Assembly (NCBI GenBank): GCA_963727575.1
Contig: CAVSIA010000032.1
Location: 1-64,000 of the forward strand
From: JAHQVI01 sp963727575
GTDB taxonomy: Bacteria; Pseudomonadota; Alphaproteobacteria; Rhizobiales; Rhodomicrobiaceae
Direction: 5' to 3'
Length of the DNA: 64,000 nucleotides
Positions within the stretch are counted from its first letter, which is position 1; every line of letters begins with the position of its first letter. Under the pieces are notes generated by a model. That model was not told the origin of the DNA. It was given only the letters and a program-made list of their open reading frames with translations, and searched no databases. Below are positions 1 through 10,000 of this stretch, one piece after another. The position numbers were made by a program, and so were the translations under genes.

Positions 1-628
1 ATAGTGCGAAAGTGACCAGGCTGGCGAGAGAGAGCGACCGTTTACACAGGCAGGCGACACGTTCAGCAACGACGTTGAAAGCTCCTCGAATGAAGGCACC
101 AAGGCGCGCATCCCCATCCAGCATCACCCGGGGCCAGGGCCCATTGCCATGCAAGGCCCGTGCCATGCCTTTGCTTTTATTACAGGGACATGCGGGACCG
201 GGCAGCGGCTCTGGAGGGCTGGGATGAAGTCCGGATGAAGTGCCGCTTTATTGAGCAGAGCCCATTTTCGCGGCGCTGCCGGCCGCTGTGATATACGGTG
301 AGATCATAACTCATAAACGGCCCAATTCAGCGCGCAGTGTCGTCTCAATCGCCCGGAGAGATCCTCAATGCCTCCACGAATACGCCCGCATCTGTCCTTA
401 CGCGCTACGCATCTGCACAAGGGTCGCCGCCCGCAACGCCTAATCCGATGCCGAAATCCAGATCAAACAACACCTTACCCGTTCCCAACGCCATCCTCTT
501 CCGATCCATCAACAACGTTCATCTCGGACGGCACGGTACCGGCATCTGACGCGGATCAAACCAATCGAGCCTCTGCGCAAAAAGTCCCGCCTTCCGGCAT
601 AGAGCGTCGATGGTCCGGTTCCGAAAGC
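1..628. other. No gene recognised at left edge
   Basis: I see no convincing gene here. The short open frames on both strands have no recognisable domain, signal peptide or membrane segment, and none has a clear ribosome binding site. It may be intergenic DNA or the eroded edge of the surface-glycan island that follows. Confidence 0.4.
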
Positions 629-1268
629 TTACGCATCGAGGTAAACCCATTCCAATTCCTCTTCGCCCTGACGAAGTTGACCGAAGCCAGCTGTATCCTC
701 GGACAGCGCGGTGAACAGGAATTGTCCGGTCACGGCGAGTGCGAGCGAGGCTTGTTCGACTGCGCGCTCGAAATGATCGAGGCCGGTATGGGAAAAAATT
801 GACTGCGCAACGATGTAATCAAATTCTTGATTGAATATTGATAACGCAAAGTCGGCCGCGCTGCTGAAGGCCGGGCGCTTAATCGCCTTGATGTCCTTCC
901 CTATCTCCTGCGCAAACGCTTCGCTCCATAACCACTCATTTGGTTCGAGCGCAAAATAGCGATCCGGCAACGATACTGGATCAGTAATTTTCCGGCGCGC
1001 AAAGATCCGCATCCGACATCCGGGCCCGATGTTCTTCGCGTAGACCCAAGGACGTGAGAAGTCGAAATTGGGTCGCTCCCATGAAATCATATTGATCTGG
1101 AGGGCCAACATACGCGCGGTAGTTCAGATCGCCCGGCTGGAGGTTTCGGGTCGCCAGAATTTCGCCTTCCAGCTGGATTGCATTCTCGGTCATTTCTCGT
1201 AAATCCATAAGCATATCAGACGGCATGAACGCGGCTGGACGGTACCAGCCCGCGCGGTTGAAGGGCAT
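629..1268 (-). CDS. SAM-dependent methyltransferase, class I (frameshifted)
   Basis: The reading frame is broken, but its three pieces line up as one methyltransferase. The N-terminal piece has YVGPPDQYDFMGATQF, which typically precedes the SAM-binding fold. The glycine-rich SAM motif DVGCGSLRAGKLL is readable only in a second frame at about 971-1022. The C-terminal piece (LPDRYFALEPNEWL, then DYIVAQSIFSHTGLDHF) runs in a third frame to a TAA stop. Two missing bases, each turning CTG into CG, would restore a continuous protein of about 212 residues. It lies beside glycan genes, so a sugar or polysaccharide methylation role is possible but only inferred. A genuine pseudogene cannot be excluded. 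Confidence 0.6.
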
Positions 1269-1453
1269 AAATATTGCAACTTCTCCACATCAACGCCCGT
1301 TAGGGATTTACCCCCTCTTGCACACCAGCGACGGCCGCAGCCAACGGTAAGACCGTGGACAGTGGGCGAAACAACTCGCAACCACAGATTGTGTTTGCTA
1401 TGGCAGCTTCGACAGGTTGCCGAGGCTGAGGCGGCGAGAGGCCCGAAACGAGC

Positions 1454-3508
1454 ATGGTACGATTCGAAAGACGCTTTGCTTCGGCAAAACGGTATTTGGG
1501 CGAAAGCGATTTCGAGCTGTTCGAGCCGACATTGAAGGCGTTATCGGTTCTCTTGCTGCTATTCGCAGTATTCCATGCGAGCCAACTCGCGAATTTCACC
1601 CTGTCCATCGACGATGAATACGCCGCATTCCGTGAGAATCCGGTCGTCTGGGTTTCTCAGGGGCGGTGGACGACATACCTGTTCGAGCGGTTCGTGCTCA
1701 GCCAGCCGGTCGTGCCGTTTCTGCCGATCGCGCTTTTCGGGCTGTGCTGCTCTGCGGGCTATCTGCTTTTCCTGCGTGCGATCGGCGAGCACCATCCCTC
1801 TGCTTCGTCGTTGGCGTTTTTTCCGCTGTTCGCGGCTTTTCCGACTTGGGCGTTCCTGACGGCTTTCCAGGCTAACACCCCATCGGCCGGGATCGGCCTT
1901 TTGCTGAGCTGCTATTGCGCCTTTCTCTATCGAAAGACCCGTGATCGGGCCGCGGATACGGATAGCCCTATGGGTGCCGTTTCGCGACTGGCCGCGCTTG
2001 GGCTGATCGGGGCCACTGCCATCGGCTGTTACCAGTCGTATCTGCTTTTTCTGGCTACGGCGTTGTCGGCATCGATCCTGGCAATGGGGCTTGCCGGCAA
2101 GCCTGCACGCGCCTTGCTGAAGGACGGTTTCGCGGCGGTCGCGATCCTTGCGATCTCGCTGTTGCTCTACGGCCTGATTCAGAAATTGTTCCTTGTCGTC
2201 CTCCAGGGCAACGTCGCATACATTCAGGACTTCGTTCGGCTCGATGATCTTTTCGATCGGCCCGACCGCGTTATATTGAAGCTGCTCAAGCAGATGCGCA
2301 GCGTTTATTTGGGAGGGGAGTCGACCTACGGATATAGCGCGCCTGTCATGGCCGTGTTTCTTGTTCTGGCCGTCGCCTGTATCGTCAACCATGCGCGCCA
2401 GATCGCGCCGCACCGGGGCGGCGTCATTGCGGGTCTGGCGATATTTGCTCTGCTCATCGCTCCGTTCGGCATGAATGTGCTGAGCGGCGGAACGATGCCG
2501 TTGCGATCCCTCGTTGCCGCGCCGCTTGCCTTCACCAGCATCGGAATCCTCGGGTTCAAATACGCGCCGCGCTGGGTGTCGCGCATCAGCCTGGTTGCGT
2601 TGCTGCTGGTGTGTTTCGCCTTCTTCAAGACCTTGAGCGGCTTCAACGCGGCGCGCGACCTGGTGCAAATCCATGATCGCCTCCTGGCTGCTTCGCTTGC
2701 GGAGCGTATTGCCCGTGTCGCAGGCCCGTCCGACCCGGGCAAGCCCTTGCTGTTCGATGTGTTCGGATCGCAACCGTTCCGGAGCCCATATCCCAAAAAC
2801 GAAAACTCCACGATCGGCGCTTCGTTCTTCGAATGGGACGGCGGAAATCCCCACCGTATCGCTGCCTATATGAGGTTGATTGGTTTGCCGGTCTTGCGTG
2901 TCGTCGCCCCGGAACGCCGCGCCAAGTTGCTGGATGACTTCGTCCTGATGCCGGCCTGGCCTGCGAGTGGTTCGGTGAAGGCCGCCGCCGACGGCACGAT
3001 ACTGGTGAAACTGTCGGACGTTCCGAACCCGATCTACCGCCAATTGCTGGTCGGTCCGGACCCGTCCGGGGATGGCGACAGCGAGCCGTTCTATCGCTTG
3101 TCGGCGGCGGCAGAAGGATCATGGTCGACCTATGATGCCAAGTCGCAGCGAACCGGTGACGGGATCCTGCTGGATACGAAGAACGATCCTCAGTTCATGT
3201 TCGACACCAGCGCTCTGCAGAAGGTGGAGACTTGCAGCCGGATCGAGCTGCGCACCCGGCTCAAGATCGAACGGCCGACACAGGTTTGGGTCTTCTACAA
3301 GATCCCCGGCCAGACTGACTATCGCGGTGACACTTCGGCGGTGACGGAAATATCGCCGGCACCCAACGGCGGATTCGTCGATGTGAGCCTGCAGCTCATC
3401 AGCGGGAATGGCTTCGTGGATCCCTTCCGATTGGACCCGGTGGAGGGAGGTCAGCGCGTCACGATCGGAGAGATCGCGCTTTTCTGCCGGCACATGCGGC
3501 CGCGCTGA
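1454..3508 (+). CDS. GtrII-like membrane glycosyltransferase
   Basis: This is a 684-residue multi-spanning membrane protein resembling the Glucos_trans_II family (GtrII/GtrV O-antigen glucosyltransferases). Those enzymes take a sugar from a polyprenyl-phosphate carrier on the periplasmic face and add it to O-antigen. A first membrane helix (about residues 29-48) is followed by an acidic periplasmic SIDDEYAAF motif (D53, D54, E55). Further hydrophobic segments run to about residue 400. The last 280 residues look soluble, probably periplasmic. It is convergent with the GtrA and GtrB homologues, its expected partners. The substrate may be an N-acetylated amino sugar rather than glucose, given the neighbouring pathway genes. 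Start at ATG 1454; no strong ribosome binding site is visible. Confidence 0.72.
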   Translation: MVRFERRFASAKRYLGESDFELFEPTLKALSVLLLLFAVFHASQLANFTLSIDDEYAAFRENPVVWVSQGRWTTYLFERFVLSQPVVPFLPIALFGLCCSAGYLLFLRAIGEHHPSASSLAFFPLFAAFPTWAFLTAFQANTPSAGIGLLLSCYCAFLYRKTRDRAADTDSPMGAVSRLAALGLIGATAIGCYQSYLLFLATALSASILAMGLAGKPARALLKDGFAAVAILAISLLLYGLIQKLFLVVLQGNVAYIQDFVRLDDLFDRPDRVILKLLKQMRSVYLGGESTYGYSAPVMAVFLVLAVACIVNHARQIAPHRGGVIAGLAIFALLIAPFGMNVLSGGTMPLRSLVAAPLAFTSIGILGFKYAPRWVSRISLVALLLVCFAFFKTLSGFNAARDLVQIHDRLLAASLAERIARVAGPSDPGKPLLFDVFGSQPFRSPYPKNENSTIGASFFEWDGGNPHRIAAYMRLIGLPVLRVVAPERRAKLLDDFVLMPAWPASGSVKAAADGTILVKLSDVPNPIYRQLLVGPDPSGDGDSEPFYRLSAAAEGSWSTYDAKSQRTGDGILLDTKNDPQFMFDTSALQKVETCSRIELRTRLKIERPTQVWVFYKIPGQTDYRGDTSAVTEISPAPNGGFVDVSLQLISGNGFVDPFRLDPVEGGQRVTIGEIALFCRHMRPR

Positions 3509-3538
3509 CCGATAGCCGGCCGGTAAATGCCGACCGGG

Positions 3539-3916
3539 TCACGAAGGCTTCGCTTCAAACAATTTCCGCATCAAGACGAATGTAAGCAGCGCGTTCGACA
3601 GGATGACGATCACCAGGGCGATTTTCTCGTCGACACCGAGCGTGCGGACCAGGAACCAGAGCACCACCGAGCCGGACGCGTATTGAAAGACGTAGATGAG
3701 GGGGAACCGCAGCGCGGTTCGTCTCGACGCGCCCGTGTTGAACACGAAGAGGCTGTTCAACAGATAGGAAATGACGATGCCGAGGACATAGGCGGCGCCA
3801 TAGGCGATCATGTAATTGGTGACGGCAAGCAGTCCCAGATAAAGACCATAGGTCAGGCCGGTATTGCAGATACCCGCGATCACGAATCGCTTGAATTTTA
3901 CCGCGGCCGGGCTCAA
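3539..3916 (-). CDS. GtrA family membrane protein (lipid-linked sugar flippase)
   Basis: This is a 125-residue protein with four predicted membrane helices and the GtrA-type pattern FVIAGICNTGLTYGLYL near the N-terminus and YLLNSLFVFNT in the middle. GtrA proteins are thought to flip polyprenyl-phosphate-linked sugars across the inner membrane. I start it at TTG 3916, whose bases overlap the TGA stop (3915-3913) of the upstream gene. This gives tight translational coupling and a length typical of the family. A 1-nt shift upstream makes it appear fused to the WxcM-like gene, but the two are separate. It is the last gene of the minus-strand sugar operon. Confidence 0.8.
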   Translation of the reverse strand: MSPAAVKFKRFVIAGICNTGLTYGLYLGLLAVTNYMIAYGAAYVLGIVISYLLNSLFVFNTGASRRTALRFPLIYVFQYASGSVVLWFLVRTLGVDEKIALVIVILSNALLTFVLMRKLFEAKPS

Positions 3917-4870
3917 ATGGCATCTCGCTGCGCTGCGAGTGAAATAAATTCTCCGTATTCGCGAACATAGTCGTCCGGATCGTAGAGGTCGGAGGCAAAG
4001 ACCAGCAGCACCGCGTCGGCCGGAATAATTGTACTGAGTGCCCCAGATCATTGGCGGAATATGGATGCCGAGGGTAGGGCGATCGAGGACAAACTCCCGT
4101 CGCGCGACACCGTCATCGACCAGCACATTGCATGTGCCGGCCAAGCAAATGAGGAACTGGTGGCACGCCTTATGGGCGTGCTCGCCGCGGGTCTCGCGCG
4201 AGGGAACATTATAGACGACGAAATACCGATTGGGATGGAACGGGATATTGCGTTCGAACTCGCCGACGGACAAATCGCCCCGGACATCCCGGAACTGCGG
4301 CAGCTTGAAGAGACGGACCCCGCGAACACCGGTGTCGATGACCTCCACCGTCTTGCGGTCGGCGTCCTTCAACGGGGACGGGCCGGTGCCGGGTTGCTCA
4401 TCCGCATCCACATAGCCGACGATCCGGGCCGGATTGCCCACCACGATGGCGTTGGGCGGTACTGAGCGTGTCGCCACCGCACCGGCGCCTACGAAGGCGC
4501 CAGGGCCGATCTCAATACCCGGCAGGATCGTCGCATTGGCGCCGATCGACGCACCGCGTCGGACCACGGTGCGCAGAAATGTTTCGGGGTACGTCTTGCT
4601 GCGCGGAAATCGGTCGTTTGTGAAAGTGGCATTCGGACCGATGAACACGTCATCTTCGATGGTGATGCCGTCCCAGAGTTGGACGCCGCATTTGATCGTG
4701 ACCCGATCGCCGACGCAGACATCATTTTCGATGAACACACCGTCGCATATGTTGCAGTCCAGACCGATGCGGGCCTGCGGCAGAATATGGACAAAGGCCC
4801 AGACCCGCGTGCCCTTTCCGATGTGCCGGCTTTCGCAGAGCGCGCGGTCATGCACGAAGATATCTTCCAT
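3913..4870 (-). CDS. WxcM-like bifunctional sugar acetyltransferase / 3,4-ketoisomerase (frameshifted)
   Basis: The N-terminal part (about residues 1-165) is a left-handed beta-helix acyltransferase with hexapeptide repeats (for example IGKGTRVWAFVHI and IGANATILPGIEIG). The C-terminal part (about residues 185-320) is a WxcM/FdtA-type cupin with RGEHAHKACHQFL and HIPPMIWGTQYNYS. Such bifunctional proteins isomerise a dTDP-4-keto-6-deoxyglucose and N-acetylate the 3-amino sugar made from it. One extra G near 4030 shifts the frame. Removing it restores ADAVLLVFASDLYDP and a TGA stop at 3915-3913. The ATG at 4870 overlaps the stop of the upstream glycosyltransferase (TGATG). The aminotransferase for the intermediate step lies two genes upstream. 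Confidence 0.78.
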
Positions 4871-5869
4871 CAGCTCTGGCCTATCGAGATTTTTTGGGTT
4901 TTGGTTTCGCTGGCGGGCCGGAACGAGCACGCCCGGCGCACAATGCCGATCGGCCGCTGCTTGGTATTTTCATAGGTCCGCCAGGCGTAATGGCCCACCA
5001 GACCGATCCCGAGCGTGTTAAGCGCTCCGAAAAAGCTGATCAGCTAGAATGGTTGTCGCGTAACCGGAGACCTGGATGCTGCCAAACAGCCTCGCGATCA
5101 CCACGATCAGCCCGAAAACCGATGTGAAAGCGAGGCCTGAAAGACCGACAACCGTCAGTGCACGGATCGGAAGGTCAGTGAAGGCGAAGACGCTATCCAG
5201 CAGATAGTCGAATTTTTTCCGGAACGTCCACGCGCTTCGGCCGTATTTCCGTGCCCTCCGGCGATAGGTGACTTCGCTCCGCCGGAAGCCGATCCAGTAG
5301 ACCAGACCGATCAGGGAGCTATGAGCTTCGCCGAGCTTGAGCAGCTCATCGCGAAATTGGATGTTGCACGCGAACAGATCGACGCCGCCATCGGGGATGC
5401 TCGGATTGACGAGCGCCTTGTAAATCCGCCAGAACAGGTTCGCGGACATTTGCGTGAGGGCCGGATCATCGCGGCTTTCGCGAACGCCGACGACGATGTC
5501 GGCGCTATCGTCCGCGAGCTTTTCCAGAAACGCCACCAGCAGCTCCGGCGGCTCCTGAAGATCGGCTGCGATCATGCCGAAATAGGGTCCGGCGGCTGCC
5601 TTGAGGCCGCTTCTGATGGCGGCGAACGAGCCGAAATTCCTGGCGTGCAGCAAAAGCTGGGAGCGGAACGGCGCCGCCGCGAGACGCGCCTCCAGAATAG
5701 CGGCGCTTTCGTCAGGGCTGCCATCGACGACGAAGACGACCTCCAGAGGCATGGCAAAGCGGGACTCGACGAGCGTCTGGATCTCCGACAGCGCCCCGAT
5801 CAGCTCGGGAATAAAGTCTGCGTTCTTATAGACCGGTACAATCACTGAATATGTCACGTCACCACCCAT
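4870..5869 (-). CDS. GtrB-like polyprenyl-phosphate glycosyltransferase, GT2 family (frameshifted)
   Basis: The cytoplasmic GT2 domain starts YSVIVPVYKN, has VVDGSPDES and the DLQEPPE motif of DPM/GtrB-type enzymes, and is followed by two membrane segments (about residues 230-260 and the restored C-terminus). These enzymes transfer a sugar from a nucleotide donor to polyprenyl phosphate. One extra base near 5040 truncates the open frame at 5018. Removing it gives the family-typical tail (FFGALNTLGIGLVGHYAWR, then an ENTKQRP stretch) and a TGA at 4872-4870 that overlaps the next start codon. The start overlaps the upstream aminotransferase by 11 nt. With the GtrA and GtrII homologues it completes a Gtr set. 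Confidence 0.78.
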
Positions 5870-6962
5870 TCACGGCTCGGATCACTGCGTCGACTTCCTC
5901 GTCGCGGAGCTCTGCATAGCAGGGGAGCGAGATGACCTGCGACGCGAGGCGCTCGGTGACGGGAAGCGTTACGCACTGTGTGGACGGGCCTATCCAGCCG
6001 GCTTGGCGGTGATCGGGAACCGGATAGTGGATATCGCATCCGATCTGCGCCGACTGCAGATGCGCGCGCAAGCTGGTGCGGTCCTCGCAGCGGATCACAA
6101 AGAGGTGCGCCACATAATCGGCCCCGCTCTCCGGAGGGCATTGCACCTTGGGGTTTGTGATCGCGCTGCGATAATGATCCGCGATCGAGCGGCGGCGTTC
6201 GTTCCAGCCTTGCAGAAACGGAAGCTTTGCCCGAAGAAACGCCGCCTGCAACTCGTCCAGCCGGCTGTTGCGGCCGGCGGACGCGGCGACATGGTATTTT
6301 CCGTTCCAGCCATATTGCCGGAGCGACCGCGCCCGTTCGGCAATGGCGGGATCGTTCGTGATGATCGCTCCGCCATCGCCCAAAGCACCGAGGTTCTTGG
6401 TCGGATAGAAGCTGAAGCTTCCGGCAGCGCCAATGCTGCCGGCCATGCCGCGCTCGAGCACGGCGCCATGTGCCTGAGCGCAGTCTTCGACGATCGGAAT
6501 GCTCCGAGGGCTGCAGATCGCGACGAGCCTCGTCATATTGACCATCCGGCCAAAGAGGTGCGTCGCCACAACGGCGGCAAGCGGCTGCGATGCGATGATC
6601 TGCTCCAGATGCGCAAGATCGACCAACTGCGTCTCGGGCAGGACATCGACAAAAGCCGGGTGCGCACCGATCGCGCGGATGGCTCCCGTGGCATAACCGC
6701 CGGCATTGGCCACGGTCGCAACGCTTTGCCCTGGCGCAACGCCAACCGCCTTCAGCGCCAGTTCGAGGGCATCCGTCCCATTGGCGACGCCAACGGCGTG
6801 CCGAGCGCCGCAATAGGCTGCGAAGTCCTGCTCGAACTTTTCATTTTCGGACCCCAGCACATACCAGCCGCTGAAAATCACCCGCTCGGCCGCGCCGCCC
6901 AATTCACGCGCCAGTGTCTGGGTCTGTCGGGAGAGATCGTTGAATAGAACAGCTTGCACCAC
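5859..6962 (-). CDS. DegT/DnrJ/EryC1/StrS sugar aminotransferase
   Basis: This is a 367-residue PLP-dependent aminotransferase of the sugar type. The PLP lysine is K189 in SFYPTKNLGALGDGG, and D160 in VEDCAQAHGA should contact the pyridine nitrogen. The N-terminal ANGTDALELAL (60-70) is the phosphate-binding region. FdtB/QdtB relatives aminate C3 of a dTDP-3-keto-6-deoxyhexose. With the ketoisomerase/acetyltransferase downstream it would yield dTDP-Fuc3NAc or dTDP-Qui3NAc; the stereochemistry cannot be read from sequence. RmlA/RmlB, which supply the precursor, are not in the window. It is the first gene of a four-gene minus-strand operon with overlapping junctions. Confidence 0.85.
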   Translation of the reverse strand: MVQAVLFNDLSRQTQTLARELGGAAERVIFSGWYVLGSENEKFEQDFAAYCGARHAVGVANGTDALELALKAVGVAPGQSVATVANAGGYATGAIRAIGAHPAFVDVLPETQLVDLAHLEQIIASQPLAAVVATHLFGRMVNMTRLVAICSPRSIPIVEDCAQAHGAVLERGMAGSIGAAGSFSFYPTKNLGALGDGGAIITNDPAIAERARSLRQYGWNGKYHVAASAGRNSRLDELQAAFLRAKLPFLQGWNERRRSIADHYRSAITNPKVQCPPESGADYVAHLFVIRCEDRTSLRAHLQSAQIGCDIHYPVPDHRQAGWIGPSTQCVTLPVTERLASQVISLPCYAELRDEEVDAVIRAVNGW

Positions 6963-7008
6963 TTCGAAATACTCATCCAGGTAAAATCAATTCAAATATT
7001 GCGCCGGC

Positions 7009-10000
7009 TCATGAGGCGAGGGCCAAGCCATGTGCGGCGGCCGCCATTTTGAGCAGCGTATCATTGACGCTGCAGGCGTCCGTCATCGTGGACGTCGGCA
7101 TCAGAACCGAGCCAGGGCAGCCTCGAAGGCGCTGTGCGGGGGCTCCGATGTCGAAAGCGCAAACGGGAAATCCGCCGGCGATCGCGATGGATAGCGCATA
7201 GCAATAAGTCTCGGGCCAAACGGACGGCAGCAGAGCGATATGCGCACCGACATCTTCGAGGCGGTCAAAGACTTCCCTCTCGGTATAGCGGCCGGTGACG
7301 CCGATCTTGAGCTTCCTTGCCGCCTCCGAAATACTCGTATAGCCAACGATGGTAAACGCGATGGGAAGTCTGCGCTGGAGCGCGTCGGCGGCACATCTCT
7401 GGAGGATTTTCGCCCCCTTGTGAGGTCCAATCGCGCCAATCACAGCGACTTTGAGCGTGCCGCCCAAGTACGGTCTTGCAACAAGGCGAGCATAGCCCTG
7501 GATATTCTCCGTGTGCGGACGCGACGCGAAATCGGGGCGCTGAAAATACCTTTGCAGCCGCTTCGCAGTGTCATCGCTCGGAGTGATGACTTTACGAGCC
7601 GATTTGAGAAAATCTGCGTACGTCTTTCGCCACGCGGCAATATCAGCCATGCCACTTGTCATGATGTCCGGGTGCACAATGCGCGGCATTTTGGTCAGGG
7701 CCTTCAAACAGCGTTGGCACTGCTCTTCGCCTTCCTCGCCGCAATAAATTCCACGCTCATTTATGAGATGGATCTGTGGACAGACGGACGCATAGTCATG
7801 GGCTACGAAATCAAAGGGCATTCCGAGTGCGGAGGCCACGCGCGGTATGGATTGAAGAAGACGTCCCGACCATCCGACGGTGCTGTGCACTTCGATCGCG
7901 GCAACCGACAGCGTCTGCAAAAATTGTGCGAAATCCTCTTCGTCACCGCCGATTTTGAAGTCGGGTAAATTCAGCAGTGCCGGCCGTCCATCGACCCCGG
8001 TCAGCCGAATTGTCGATGGATCTGAGGGATGAGGAACGGCAAGCAGCAAATGCTCGCCGTTTTCTGCCGCTGATGCCGCCCGATCCCGCAGATAGCGCTC
8101 AATGCCACCGCCCATCGAATGGGTGAAGCACAGGATGGTCCGCTCAGGGGCCGCTCTCAGTATCCGGCCAGCGTCAAGCCGTGCTCGCGCCTGCTTTGCC
8201 GGATCTGAGCCAATATAATCTGCGACTTCGGCGAGGTAGCCAGGATGCAGAGCCACCAGCGCATCCAGCCCGGCCTGCTTTGCCTGTGAAGCGTCTGCGC
8301 CAAACGACGTTTCGCCCGAATGAAACACGAAGACGTCCAGCGCGTGCAGGTTCCGCATGCCGCCAATGGAGGCATTGACGCAAAAGTCGTTTTCCTCACC
8401 GTATCCTCTGCCGAACGTCTCCACATCAAAGAGCCCGACCCGGTTCAACGCCGATCGCGTGACGTACATGCAAAATCCGACGCCGGTGGGAACTTCGACC
8501 GATTGGCGTTGATTAAGCGCTGCCGCCATCAGGTCGAGATCGCAGAACGCCGTCTCCAGCGCTGACGGATTGTCTTTGCAGAATACGGGATAGCTGCAGA
8601 TGGTCCCATTATTCGTGAAGGGCGTAACGGAGGCCACATCGGGCGATGAAGCGTGAGCGCGGAGGCGGTCCAGCCAATCGTTGAAGACCAGGGTATCTGA
8701 ATTCAATAGGAGGACATCGCGCGCCTCGTGCATTGACATGCCACGGTTGACAGTGGCGACAAAGCCGAGGTTCTGCTCATTGCGAAGCAATGTTATGAGG
8801 CCCATGCCAGCAAGACGATCAAGCGCCTCGGACAGCTTTGCGTCAGGCGACGCATCATCAATGACCAGCAGCTCAAAAGCGGTCTTATTTCGGCTCAATA
8901 AAACGGAATAGATGCAGGCGAGTGTTTCGTCATATCCGCGATAGACAGGGATAATCACATCGACGAGCGGAGGGGTACGCATTTGAGTGTTGTGCTCAAT
9001 GCTCAGGGCGTCGAACAGATCCCAGTCGGGCGCAAGTGGGGTGTGCTTGAGCAGGGCTGCGCTTGGTAGCCGCAGGGGAGCGTTTTTCTCCATCCGATTC
9101 TGCATGCGCTTTGCGAAGGAACGCGACAACACCGGCTCAAATCGCAGCACGAGACGGCTTGACAGCGCTTTGCGATATCGCGAGTCACGGAGGGAACCGG
9201 TATTGAAATCCGCCGGCTGGTCGCCCGTCTGAGTCGCAAGCTGATCGCTCAGCTTGCGCCACGACCGGCGCATGTAGCGGGAAGCGTCGCGCGGTGCATG
9301 GGCGACCTTGGCGCCGAATGTTTCCACTCGCTGTGATGAGGAACTGCGCTCATTTTCCCGGCCGTGCTCCCGGAAATTCGCTTCGGCCCCGAGCATCTGC
9401 GCGACATCTCTCGTCGCTTGTTTCGGCACCTCGAGGCGCGCGGACTTGGCGTGCCACTGTTCCCGCGCACGCAATGTCGCTTGTTGCGCTTCCGCCAAGG
9501 CCTGCTGGAGCCTGCAGATTTGCAGGCAATGTTCGTTTGCTGCCCGCTCCATGATCGAAATCTGCTCTTGACGCTCGACCAGCACCGCCTTTGCTTTCTC
9601 CGCCGCGTCAAGGCTCGTGGCCAATTGCGATCCCATCCGCGCGATTTCCGGATCGAACAAAGCAGCGGCGGTACTGAATTCTCTGCCAATTCGGGCAAGC
9701 GTTTTCAGCGCGCGGGGGTCACCAGGCGAATGTTCCAGGATCTGAAGCGCGAGGTAAGCATCGCGTGCCCACGCAAGCGTCGGGTCGCTCTCGCTGTCCG
9801 GCTCGTCGCGCGCGTGATGACGCAGGCCCGGCGTCAAAAATTCGTCGATCTCTGACGCAGCGTCCGAAAACGGCCGCGGCCATTCAAGACCGATCTGGCC
9901 CGCGACGGAGGACATGGCCTCCCGCCAATCCATCAGCAGTCGGTCGTAGGATAGAAATGCGCGGGGAAACCGCCGAGCCGCGTATTCCGCGTCCAGCACG

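Noticed and set aside
1559..3043. 494-codon minus-strand frame opposite the GtrII-like gene
   Set aside because: Gln/Arg-rich antisense shadow of a multi-helix membrane protein with no own motifs.
3539..4930. Natural fusion of GtrA to the WxcM-like enzyme
   Set aside because: One extra base joins the frames. After repair the WxcM-like gene stops at 3913 and GtrA starts at an overlapping TTG.
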